Shown here piece after piece: positions 35,455 through 42,970 of a stretch of DNA of 64,000 nt (its first letter is position 1; every line of letters starts with the position of its first letter). Where the stretch lies: assembly GCA_963742315.1 (NCBI GenBank), contig CAVULE010000003.1, positions 62,001 to 126,000 on the forward strand, given 5' to 3'. This DNA is from AV69 sp963742315. Its GTDB lineage: Bacteria; Verrucomicrobiota; Verrucomicrobiia; Chthoniobacterales; UBA10450. The translations under genes and the position numbers were made by a program. The notes under the pieces are model-generated. The model was not told the DNA's origin. It saw only the letters and a program-made list of their open reading frames with translations, and did no database searches.

Positions 35455-36093
35455 CTATTCGTCTGAGTCGTCCGGCGGCGGAACGATAGGCGTCGGCGCT
35501 GGCGTCACTGGATTTCGCTGGATCACGCCGCGCTGATGGATTTGGCCCGGCTGAGTCGGCCTGCCCTGCTGGTAGGTAGGCGGGAGAGCCGGAATCGGTG
35601 CCGGCTTCATGTAAGGTTGCGGCGGCTGCGGCATTCCAGACGGGAACAGCGGCGGTTGCAGTGGGTTCATTTGCGACTGGTTCGGATTCTGCAACGCCTG
35701 TGAAAGTAGCGCCTGATTGAATGTCAGCGTCGCGTATTTCCCGTCCTTGGTGATGGTGACCTTCGTTTGGCCGACCTGGTCCGACCATTGGATATCGCTG
35801 ATGGCGAAGCCGTGTTCATTTTCCCCTTTCGTTGACAGATACTCTTTAAGGTTCCTGTCGGTGGCCGAACCAATCGTGACGAACCCGCCATCGGCGGAGC
35901 GCGCTGCGTTCGCGACGAACAAGTCCTTGGCGAAATCAGGGGTTACGCTCGGAACCGCAACGGTGGCGATGGCGAAAGGCGAACGAGTCAACATCGCCTG
36001 ATAGCGATTAAAATCCGGACGCTTCGGCAACGGATCGTCTGCCAGTGCGATCAGCGGCATCAGACTAACGGCAATTAGAAGCCTGGTTCTCAT
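35455..36093 (-). CDS. Exported Pro-rich protein at the end of the gspHIJKLM unit
   Basis: The 212-aa product has a signal peptide (LLIAVSLMPLIALADD) and a small domain (~30-140, including LTRSPFAIATVAVPSV, VTIGSATDRNLKEYLS and KVTITKDGKYATLTF). A Pro/Gln-rich tail (~150-212) ends in an acidic PPPDDSDE. The short RSPF motif and the inner-membrane-complex position recall PilP/GspC-type periplasmic linkers that contact the secretin, but similarity is too low to assign one. Its ATG overlaps the gspM stop by 4 bp, supporting a secretion role. Its stop abuts that of gspG. Confidence 0.6.
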   Translation of the reverse strand: MRTRLLIAVSLMPLIALADDPLPKRPDFNRYQAMLTRSPFAIATVAVPSVTPDFAKDLFVANAARSADGGFVTIGSATDRNLKEYLSTKGENEHGFAISDIQWSDQVGQTKVTITKDGKYATLTFNQALLSQALQNPNQSQMNPLQPPLFPSGMPQPPQPYMKPAPIPALPPTYQQGRPTQPGQIHQRGVIQRNPVTPAPTPIVPPPDDSDE

Positions 36094-36641
36094 TTTGTTG
36101 CACTCGCCGGTGCATACCAGCGGGCGATTTTAAATTTACCACGCATTTGCGTTGGGTCACTCGAATCGATGACAATATTTGCGCTCTCAAAAACAATGAA
36201 AGCATCAGGTGCTTGCACGTCGTAAAGAAAATGAACCAGCGGCGGCCACGGACTCTTGGTTTCGATGGAAGCGAATACTGATTGATACGCGCCCACCGTC
36301 GGGCTATCGCCAATAGCCGGGTTTTCGATCAATACGTTATGTTTGCCGGCGATCTGTTTGAGCTGATCGAGCAAGGCCGAGGCATCGCTGGCCCCGTGAA
36401 AAACCGGCTGATGCTCGCGCAACCATTGCTCGCGTTTCGACCATAGATCGCTTTCCCGCAGCAAAACCGTTTGCTCATTGTGTGTTTGTTTTCGTTTCGC
36501 GACTTCGACTCGCGAATCTCCGATGGTGCGCAAAAGCCAGCTCCACAAAAACAAGTTGACCAGCAAAAACACCACCAGCGACACCAATCCGGCCAGTACC
36601 TGCTCACGCCGATTCATTCGTTGCAATACTCGCGCAATCAT
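36090..36641 (-). CDS. gspM: Type II secretion protein GspM-like
   Basis: A 183-aa bitopic protein with one membrane helix (LAGLVSLVVFLLVNLFLWSWLL, ~16-37), a coiled-coil stretch (~45-90) and a ferredoxin-like periplasmic domain, the layout of GspM/PilO. In the assembly platform GspM pairs with GspL. It overlaps the preceding gspL and the following gene by 4 bp each, so translation of the set is coupled. Sequence identity between GspM proteins is low; the call rests on architecture plus gene order. Confidence 0.75.
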   Translation of the reverse strand: MIARVLQRMNRREQVLAGLVSLVVFLLVNLFLWSWLLRTIGDSRVEVAKRKQTHNEQTVLLRESDLWSKREQWLREHQPVFHGASDASALLDQLKQIAGKHNVLIENPAIGDSPTVGAYQSVFASIETKSPWPPLVHFLYDVQAPDAFIVFESANIVIDSSDPTQMRGKFKIARWYAPASATK

Positions 36642-37861
36642 CGCGGTCTTCCCTCCAACCGGAATTGAGCGTGATCATTCGGCAAAATCCGCGGCGACTG
36701 CATATCGAAGGTAAAATTTTGCAAATCCGGATGTTTTTTGACTTTGTCCGCGAACTGATAAGCCAGCGCGGCTTTGTTGGCCTCGCCCTCGATCGAAATC
36801 TGGCGTGCTGACTGATTGTAGGCAGTGATGCGCACATCCTGCGAGGGCAGGCTATCGAACACGTGCAGCAAAATTTCGATCGGATAAAAATGTGGATCGA
36901 TCGCTGGCGCCAGCGCTTTCCAGTTATTCGCGGCCGCTCGCACAAAAACGGTGCGGGGAGCGTCGCGTTCAATCTGGTGATCGAGCTGTCGGGATCGAAA
37001 TTTCAAGTAACCAAGATGGATGAGCGCGAGGGCGACGATTGCGCCATAGGCAATTCCCGCTGCCATCAGCCGCTTCTTCCATTGGTCGCGCCGGACCTGA
37101 CGTTGCCGCTCTTCGCGCCACGCTTGTGGAAGAAGATTAAGCCCGGTGGATGCGGGTGGCGTTTCCACTGCCATCATTTCGGTCGGCGACGCCAGCGCCT
37201 GCTCGACTTTGCCACGCAGGCCAAAACATTTTTCGTCTACCAGCACATTTTGAAACGACGCGCTGATACCCTGTAACTCGGCCGTCATCGTCAATTGCGG
37301 CAGTTCGAGCTCGAGCGGCGCGCCGACGCCGCCATCAATCGTGCGCGCAAAGCTAAGCTTACCATTTTCAGAAATAGCGGAGACCAACGCGCCCGATTCC
37401 GGGTAGATGAACAAAGCGCAGCCTTTGCCCGCGTGGGTGGCGACGCGTTGTGCGGCATAGACCGTGACGGCGCGCGGAATGACCCGCCGATTCAACAGGG
37501 GTGCCGCGATTTCCGTCAGCTTTTGATTTTGTACCGCTACTGCAGATACCACGCATTCGCCGTTGGCTTGTTCGATCACCTCGAAATCACTGGTGACTTC
37601 TTCAGTGGAAAAGGGAAGTGCCTTCTCCAGTTGAATGCGAACCATCTCGCGCAATTCCGATCCCTCCACGCTGGGCAAGCGCATCCGTTGCGCCAGCACG
37701 GCCGAGATCGGCAGCGCCAGGACGACATCATCATCCGTACTCAAGGTTTGCGCGGCATCGTCCAGACTAGGAAACGCGCGCACTCGCCAATTGCCGTTTT
37801 CCGCGGGGCGACTGATCAAATTCCATCCTTCCGCTCCGGGCACAAGAAAGAGCTTGCTCAT
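36638..37861 (-). CDS. gspL: Type II secretion protein GspL-like
   Basis: A 407-aa protein with an actin-like cytoplasmic domain (~1-220, including LALPISAVLAQRMRLPSVEG and KALPFSTEEVTSDFEV), one membrane helix (~268-290, GIAYGAIVALALIHLGYLKF) and a PilN-like periplasmic domain (~300-400). This combines PilM and PilN in one chain, as GspL does; GspL recruits the GspE ATPase. The start is the ATG at 37861, which overlaps the gspK stop (TAATG) and has GGAG 6 bp upstream; an upstream in-frame ATG at 37876 is less favoured. Confidence 0.82.
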   Translation of the reverse strand: MSKLFLVPGAEGWNLISRPAENGNWRVRAFPSLDDAAQTLSTDDDVVLALPISAVLAQRMRLPSVEGSELREMVRIQLEKALPFSTEEVTSDFEVIEQANGECVVSAVAVQNQKLTEIAAPLLNRRVIPRAVTVYAAQRVATHAGKGCALFIYPESGALVSAISENGKLSFARTIDGGVGAPLELELPQLTMTAELQGISASFQNVLVDEKCFGLRGKVEQALASPTEMMAVETPPASTGLNLLPQAWREERQRQVRRDQWKKRLMAAGIAYGAIVALALIHLGYLKFRSRQLDHQIERDAPRTVFVRAAANNWKALAPAIDPHFYPIEILLHVFDSLPSQDVRITAYNQSARQISIEGEANKAALAYQFADKVKKHPDLQNFTFDMQSPRILPNDHAQFRLEGRPR

Positions 37862-38760
37862 TAAAACTCCTTCCATGTAATCAGCTGCGGAGTAGTGCCG
37901 GCGCGGAAGACGAGTTGAATTACACGAGTGACGTCGCTGGACCGCCCAGTGCTAACGATTCGTAAGACGGGATCCTTGAACAAAACGAAAGGACTAAGCT
38001 CTTGAAATTGCTGCGGGGAAAGTCCGAGGGCGGCACGGATGTCGTCGAGGCTATTAAAGACGGTGTCATCAGCTGTCCCGTCCTTCCCATCTGGTCCCGC
38101 CCGCAATTGGAGAAAACGTTCGACCATCGCATCGGTAAATCCCGGCAAAGCACGCAGGACGTCTCGTGGCGCCCAAGCCAAATCAACCGGTCCAGTGCTG
38201 TTCACCGTCAATTCATCATCCCAACCCGGCGCCGAAGTGAACTCCTCCCATCCTTTTACTTTTTTTAAGTCATCTATTCGCGTCAACAAAGTGTGCGCAG
38301 GATGATAATCCTCGCTATCGCTCGCGCCGTTCAAGCGGTGCGTTCCAACATTCGGGTCCACCCAATCGAGCAGACAATCCATCATGTGATCGCGCTCGTT
38401 CAAATCTATGCCTTTTACCTCAAGATACTGCCGCAGCATTTCAATCCGCGCCGGATTTTCTCCGGCCACCAGCCAGTTGATATTTAAACGCCCGCCTTCG
38501 CCCGTGATGCGAGCGCTATAACTTTGGCGGGGCCCAAACTTGCCTTGGAGATTCGGCGAATTCGGATTGATCGTCGGAGTGATCGCCACTTCCGCGCCCG
38601 AGGCCGCCATCGCCTGTGCCTCGAGAATTCGGTTCTCAGTCCCCGAGATGTTAAGACGCGAATCGATGTTCAATGCCCACGACATGACCAAGGCTGCCAG
38701 CAAAAAGAGAGCCCACAGCGCAAGCAGAAGGGCAGCTCCGCGCGATTTCGAGGGCTTCAT
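37861..38760 (-). CDS. gspK: Type II secretion minor pseudopilin GspK
   Basis: GspK is the largest minor pseudopilin and caps the pseudopilus tip with GspI and GspJ. The 299-aa protein has a short basic leader and the hydrophobic helix GAALLLALWALFLLAALVMSW, lacking the Glu at +5, as is usual for GspK. The helical-bundle part includes GGRLNINWL, CLLDWVDPN and ALPGFTDAMVERFLQLR, the SAM-like domains of the family. It overlaps gspJ by 4 bp and gspL by 1 bp. Confidence 0.92.
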   Translation of the reverse strand: MKPSKSRGAALLLALWALFLLAALVMSWALNIDSRLNISGTENRILEAQAMAASGAEVAITPTINPNSPNLQGKFGPRQSYSARITGEGGRLNINWLVAGENPARIEMLRQYLEVKGIDLNERDHMMDCLLDWVDPNVGTHRLNGASDSEDYHPAHTLLTRIDDLKKVKGWEEFTSAPGWDDELTVNSTGPVDLAWAPRDVLRALPGFTDAMVERFLQLRAGPDGKDGTADDTVFNSLDDIRAALGLSPQQFQELSPFVLFKDPVLRIVSTGRSSDVTRVIQLVFRAGTTPQLITWKEF

Positions 38761-39446
38761 AATGGCATTCGTGCAAGCGGCACGGTGATTTCCTTGTGCG
38801 CGGTCGCATCGGTGCGACCGATCACTACCTTGACCAGACGCGGCAACGTGGCCGTGTCAGTCCAGCGTTGCACCCATGTATTTAAACGCGAATCGAAAAA
38901 GCGAATTTGCAAAGTGCCAACATTGTCGATTAGGCGCACCCATGTTTCGTGTTCATTTGAAACAGCGGTGTCATCCTTTGGTTTCCGCAAAAGACCGAGA
39001 TCGAGCTGCCGGCTTTTTGCGTCGTGAGGGCGGAGACGGAGGCTTACCTGAAAATCGCCCGTCGCATTGCGCGTCAATAGTCCCGGGCCCGCCGAGCAGA
39101 CCCAGCTTAACTCATCGCGATCACGCCCTTCGATCTTTAACGGTTCACCCGTCAGGGCACCGGTCCCCGGCGGCAAACTTTGCAACTGCTGAGTCAGCAA
39201 CTCGCGCAATCCATCGTAGCGCGCTTCTACCGCATCCCCTTCCGACGAGACCCGCATCGCGGTAACGTTGGCTTGCACAAAACGATAAATCGCCAGCGAC
39301 ATCATTCCGAGAATGATCACCGCCAGCATGATCTCAAGCAGGGTGAAAGCACGCGCACGTATATCCCTGGGGAGCACAGGCCGCGGGGCAGCGCTCCCCG
39401 GAAAAGAACTCGAGCATCGTTTTTGATCTTCAGAGCCGGTAAACAT
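38757..39446 (-). CDS. gspJ: Type II secretion minor pseudopilin GspJ
   Basis: A minor pseudopilin with the prepilin site A|FTLLEIMLAVIILGMMSLAIY and a ~190-aa globular part typical of GspJ (DGLRELLTQQLQSL, GLLTRNATGDFQVSLRL, LQIRFFDSRLNTWV). The ATG at 39446 overlaps the end of gspI by 17 bp, so the leader is 33 residues, much longer than the usual 5-15. It contains a GC-rich palindrome (GGGGAGCACAGG and GCAGCGCTCCCC, 39369-39402 on the plus strand). No closer ATG precedes the cleavage site, though GTG or CTG starts cannot be excluded. Confidence 0.88.
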   Translation of the reverse strand: MFTGSEDQKRCSSSFPGSAAPRPVLPRDIRARAFTLLEIMLAVIILGMMSLAIYRFVQANVTAMRVSSEGDAVEARYDGLRELLTQQLQSLPPGTGALTGEPLKIEGRDRDELSWVCSAGPGLLTRNATGDFQVSLRLRPHDAKSRQLDLGLLRKPKDDTAVSNEHETWVRLIDNVGTLQIRFFDSRLNTWVQRWTDTATLPRLVKVVIGRTDATAHKEITVPLARMPL

Positions 39447-39948
39447 AAAATGCGATCGCTTTCGACTGGTTGGCTCCGCCGCGCATCCAATTCGCGGTTA
39501 AGGTCACTCGAATAATTCCGGTTAGCTCGGTCCCGTCTTCTTCTTTCATTTCCTGGGGAACAGCTTTCTGCACCAGTTTTATGATACCAAATCCGGTATC
39601 GATTTTGGATTCTTTTGCTATATCCGGTTGCCCAGGGGTTGTTTCGATTTCCACCATCCGGTTCGCCAAAATCTCCCGTACCCGGGCGTCATCCGCGCTT
39701 AACACACTTGCATTCATGCAATTGTTTACCGCGCGCCCGAGCGCGATGATTCCAACCGCGAAGATCAATAACCCGAGCAACACCTCGTAAAGGGCAAATG
39801 CTTTTCGCGAACGCAGCCATACCTGCCTGTGCGCCCAGCGGGCTTTTAGCCGGCTGAAGTGAAACAGGCTTAAACCCTGTTTGCCGCACAGACTTGGAAG
39901 TCTGTGTGCCATCAAATGCCCTGCCAGACGACTTCTAGCGCGCTGCAT
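39430..39948 (-). CDS. gspI: Type II secretion minor pseudopilin GspI with a repeat-derived leader
   Basis: The mature part begins A|FALYEVLLGLLIFAVGIIALG with Glu at +5 and ~120 residues of GspI-like sequence (ARVREILANRMVEIETTPG, GIIRVTLTANWMRGG). The only ATG starts are at 39948, overlapping the gspH stop by 14 bp, and 39912. Either gives a leader of ~38-50 residues, of which residues ~14-42 are encoded by a copy of the multi-hairpin repeat at 39823-39911. The frame is open through the repeat. A CTG or GTA-adjacent start nearer the cleavage site is possible but has no visible Shine-Dalgarno. Confidence 0.85.
   Translation of the reverse strand: MQRARSRLAGHLMAHRLPSLCGKQGLSLFHFSRLKARWAHRQVWLRSRKAFALYEVLLGLLIFAVGIIALGRAVNNCMNASVLSADDARVREILANRMVEIETTPGQPDIAKESKIDTGFGIIKLVQKAVPQEMKEEDGTELTGIIRVTLTANWMRGGANQSKAIAFYVYRL
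39823..39911. repeat. Multi-hairpin dispersed repeat, copy inside the gspI leader
   Basis: About 89 bp built of nested palindromes: CAGCGGGCTTTTAGCCGGCTG, AAACAGGCTTAAACCCTGTTT and CACAGACTTGGAAGTCTGTG. A near-identical copy lies at 40646-40743 on the same strand. The element lies within the open reading frame of gspI on the minus strand. Confidence 0.8.
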
Positions 39949-40408
39949 AACTGATGATCTCCCCCAGCCCGCTCAACGGCGAATACTCCGTGGTCCAGCT
40001 CCCATCATCGCTGACAAAACGGATTCTGGCTGGCTCGCATACGCCCGACTCCCAAAAGATCCACTCTGCGGGCACCTTTTTCGACAACGCCGCCGGCAAC
40101 TCGAGCCGCCATTTGTCATGGCGCGCGATTGGCATGGTATCGATGGGGTCGTGCGGTTCGGTTTTCAAAAATGCCGCGGGTTGCAAGGTGATAACAGCAT
40201 CACTCCAGACAATTAAATAGGCACGGTGTTCAGCCAGACTGCGCTCGTGTGCTTGACGGACCAGCTCATTAAAACGATCCAGCGACCGATGTAGCCTCTT
40301 ATCCGCCAGCACACCATTCAGGCTCGGCACGGCCAACGTAACTAAGAGCAGTAAAATGAAGACTGCGATTATTACTTCCACCAAAGTAAAACCGCGCTTG
40401 CGCCACAT
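39935..40408 (-). CDS. gspH: Type II secretion minor pseudopilin GspH
   Basis: The 157-aa prepilin has a short leader MWRKRG, cleavage before FTLVEVIIAVFILLLLVTLAV with Glu at +5, and a GspH-like globular domain (NELVRQAHERSLAEHRAYLIV, then GVCEPARIRFVSDDG near the C-terminus). It opens the minus-strand secretion unit H-I-J-K-L-M-orf, in which every junction overlaps. Its normal leader contrasts with the long leaders of the next two genes. Confidence 0.9.
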   Translation of the reverse strand: MWRKRGFTLVEVIIAVFILLLLVTLAVPSLNGVLADKRLHRSLDRFNELVRQAHERSLAEHRAYLIVWSDAVITLQPAAFLKTEPHDPIDTMPIARHDKWRLELPAALSKKVPAEWIFWESGVCEPARIRFVSDDGSWTTEYSPLSGLGEIISYAAR

Positions 40409-40822
40409 GTGTGAAATTTACGACTTGGCCGCAAAATCACAATGCGCCACTCAGACATGGAGTGTTGGAGTACCTGGAGCGGTGAAAAAGCGACAAAGAG
40501 TGGCCCTACCAAGAAATCGATTCGTGGGCAGATGGTAGGGCGAGACTCCGTCGAGCCGACCTCGCTCCACCGCTCCGTCCCTCCGTCATTCCATCATTAC
40601 ATCATTCCATCATTCCATTCCCGCCCCGGCAACGAGCTGGTGGAACACAGGCATGCATGCCTGTGCGCCCAGCGGGCTTTTAGCCTGCTGAAGGGAAACA
40701 GGCTTCAGACCTGTTTAGCACACAGACTTGAAAGTCTATGTCCCCCCCACCCGGACAACGAGCCGCTAAAAAATGGCAACCGAGCGACAGCGTATCGAAG
40801 TTCGATATGTTACGTTTGTTAC
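40409..40822. repeat. Gene-free gap with a second copy of the multi-hairpin repeat (40646-40743)
   Basis: The 414-bp gap before the iron permease holds CACAGGCATGCATGCCTGTG, then GCGGGCTTTTAGCCTGC, AACAGGCTTCAGACCTGTT and CACAGACTTGAAAGTCT. This copy aligns almost base for base with 39823-39911. Upstream of it (40575-40625) is a simple-sequence run of CATTCCATCATTACATCATT type. No gene is supported here, and the promoter of the permease is not evident. Confidence 0.75.
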
Positions 40823-41920
40823 ATGCCTAGCATGCTTGCGCGCGAAGCCTGGCACCAGCCCGAGCTAAATGTAATCCCGCGGACCACGCGGAAAAATCGG
40901 GTTTTGCGGGGAATCGGTGTCCGCGCGGGCCTGTTGTTCGCCGCGCTTTTTGTCATCGCGATTTTCGTCTGGCAGGGAATCGCAGCCCATGGTGCGCCCG
41001 ATCCGTTGCAAGCGCACACCACCGCCACCGTCGCCTCGCTCGATATCGGTGTACTCGTTTTCCGCGAGGGACTCGAATGCATTCTCGTCCTCGCTGCCGT
41101 CACCGCCAGCATGACCGGTCCCCGGCGAAATTATCGGAAACCGGTGATGTCGGGCGCCGCCATCGCTTTCCTCGCCACCCTTGTGACCTGGTTCGTCGCC
41201 GTCGGAATCATGAAGCAGTTGAGCGAGAACGTTCCCGCTCTGCATTTGCAGGCAGCGACCGGACTGCTCGCGGTGATCGTGCTGCTTGTGATCATGAACT
41301 GGTTCTTTCACAAAATCTATTGGGGCGGCTGGATTCGCGCCCATAATCGCCGGCGCAAATCGCTCCTCGATGCCGCGACCAGCAATTCGCGCCTGCGCTG
41401 GGGGCTAATCCTTCTCGGGTTCACCTCGCTGTATCGCGAAGGATTTGAAGTGGTGCTTTTTCTCCAGAGCTATCATCTGCGACTGGGTGGTGCTGTTGTG
41501 CTCAAGGGAACGCTGCTCGGTCTCGTCCTGACCGGGATGGTCGCGCTCCTGACCTTCGTGCTGCAACAACGTTTGCCTTATCGCAAAATGTTAATTACTA
41601 CCGGGATTCTGCTCGGAGTTGTTTTGCTTGTGATGGTTGGAGAGCAAGCCCAGGAAATGCAGCTCGCTAACTGGATCTCGACTACGCCCATTCCCTGGCT
41701 CACAAATTCCATTCCGGCTTGGGTGAGTTTGTGGTTCGCAGTTTTCCCAACTTACGAAACGATGGTTGCACAATTTCTCGCCGCACTTCTCGTCATCGGT
41801 TCCTATTATGCTGCGAAACGTTTCGGCGCTGTCCCACTCGCCGGTACCGATTCTGTTGAGGAAGCAAAACGCGTCGGCCCCGACACCGGAATGGTGAAAT
41901 CGCTCCACCCCGTGCGGTAA
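40823..41920 (+). CDS. FTR1-family high-affinity iron permease
   Basis: FTR1/EfeU proteins move ferric iron, normally after oxidation of Fe(II) by a partner, across the inner membrane. The 365-aa protein has about seven membrane helices and both signature Arg-Glu motifs: VFREGLECILVL (~78-89) and LYREGFEVVLFL (~212-223). Start at ATG 40823 is preferred; an in-frame extension to 40442 would run through the palindromic repeat. An alternative ATG is at 40832. It is followed by a predicted outer-membrane barrel and a c-type cytochrome lipoprotein, consistent with an iron-uptake set. Confidence 0.85.
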   Translation: MPSMLAREAWHQPELNVIPRTTRKNRVLRGIGVRAGLLFAALFVIAIFVWQGIAAHGAPDPLQAHTTATVASLDIGVLVFREGLECILVLAAVTASMTGPRRNYRKPVMSGAAIAFLATLVTWFVAVGIMKQLSENVPALHLQAATGLLAVIVLLVIMNWFFHKIYWGGWIRAHNRRRKSLLDAATSNSRLRWGLILLGFTSLYREGFEVVLFLQSYHLRLGGAVVLKGTLLGLVLTGMVALLTFVLQQRLPYRKMLITTGILLGVVLLVMVGEQAQEMQLANWISTTPIPWLTNSIPAWVSLWFAVFPTYETMVAQFLAALLVIGSYYAAKRFGAVPLAGTDSVEEAKRVGPDTGMVKSLHPVR

Positions 41921-41969
41921 TCGCTCGTTGCGACGTTATCGAGATGACGGATCACCGCGACGCTATAGC

Positions 41970-41989
41970 CACGGCGCTCTGTCGCCGTG
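41970..41989. repeat. Short perfect hairpin CACGGCG-CTCTGT-CGCCGTG
   Basis: A 7-bp stem with a 6-base loop in the gap after the FTR1 gene. A related GGCGCTCTGTCGACGCG lies near 43488. It could attenuate transcription from the permease into the barrel gene, but no U-run follows. Confidence 0.4.
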
Positions 41990-42029
41990 AATCGCCGTCC
42001 AGCCCGGACCTGAACCCTTGCGGCAACTA

Positions 42030-42764
42030 GTGAAGCAAACTCTTTGTGCAATTTGCACGTTTCTTCTCCCATCAATTTGTTTCGCCGGCGCGCGTCATTT
42101 CACTTTTGTCTACGAGGCGCCTACCTCGCCGCCCGGTTCATTCGAAATCGAAAACTACGCGACTGCGCGATTTAGCGATGGGTTTACCGGCGCAGATTTT
42201 CGTCATGAGCTGGAGATCGGAATTACTCAGCATTTTCAAGCCAGCATCTATCTTGCGAATTGGGATTATACAGGCAGCCGCGAAAATCGTGGCGCGCACT
42301 ACGACAGCACCTCACTCGAGCTAATCTACAATTTGACCAATCCGGTTGCCGATCCGATCGGTATTTCTCTTTACCAGGAAATCGGCGGCGGCCGGCGCGC
42401 GTTTGAATCGGAAACAAAACTAATCGCACAAAAGAACTTCGGCCCGCTCATTCTCGCTTATAACCTCACCCTAGAAGCGGAATGGGAAGATGAAAGTCTG
42501 CGCGAACATAACGGTGAGATCCAACAAGCTTTCGGCGCCAGCTACGAATTGAGCCCGCGAGTCTCAGTGGGCGCCGAAATGTTGCACGAGGTTCTTCTGC
42601 CCGCCTGGCACAGCTCCGAAGCCGAGAACAATTTCTTCATTGGCCCGAACGTTTCCTATCGCGGTAATCGCTGGTTCGCCACTGTTACCGCCCTCGCCCA
42701 AACCACCCGCACCGAAGGCGAAGCTGATTATCAAGTGCGCGTGATCTTCGGAGTCAGCTTGTGA
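42030..42764 (+). CDS. Predicted outer-membrane beta-barrel protein
   Basis: A 244-aa protein from GTG 42030 with a signal peptide (KQTLCAICTFLLPSICFAGA) and a mature part dominated by alternating polar and aromatic strands: HFTFVYEAPTSPPGSFEIENY, HFQASIYLANWDY, STSLELIYNLTNP and WFATVTALAQTTR. It ends in YQVRVIFGVSL, a short hydrophobic terminus as in barrel proteins. It resembles the DUF6662/transporter-like families often found with heavy-metal or iron genes. The substrate is unknown. It lies between FTR1 and the cytochrome lipoprotein, with which it nearly overlaps (GTGA at 42761). Confidence 0.65.
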   Translation: MKQTLCAICTFLLPSICFAGARHFTFVYEAPTSPPGSFEIENYATARFSDGFTGADFRHELEIGITQHFQASIYLANWDYTGSRENRGAHYDSTSLELIYNLTNPVADPIGISLYQEIGGGRRAFESETKLIAQKNFGPLILAYNLTLEAEWEDESLREHNGEIQQAFGASYELSPRVSVGAEMLHEVLLPAWHSSEAENNFFIGPNVSYRGNRWFATVTALAQTTRTEGEADYQVRVIFGVSL

Positions 42765-42852
42765 GCGCCGGCGCCTGTAGCCGCGGCCATGCTCGCGAAG
42801 CCTCTCGGGGTGGCTGGCCTCTACCTCGAACTCGCGGCCTCCTCTTTTCCTT

Positions 42853-42896
42853 TCTCTCCCTGGGGGAGAGACGGACGCGAAGCGCCAGTGAGGGCA
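42853..42896. repeat. Repeat of the CTCTCCCTGGGGGAGAG type upstream of the cytochrome gene
   Basis: The sequence TCTCTCCCTGGGGGAGAGA is a perfect hairpin, followed by CGGACGCGAAGCGCCAGTGAGGG. It lies in the 206 bp between the barrel gene and the likely cytochrome start and is in frame with an upstream GTG, so a start-site predictor may extend the gene through it. Confidence 0.5.
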
Positions 42897-42970
42897 AAGA
42901 GTTTCTTGCTCCTGAATTTGCAGCCGGGATCGGTCCTCGCGACGCGAAGTTAGCCGCCGCGACCACAATT

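Noticed and set aside
39822..40745. CRISPR-like array from the two similar repeats
   Set aside because: Only two copies, ~750 bp apart, each internally palindromic with several hairpins, and no cas genes; this is a dispersed element, not an array.
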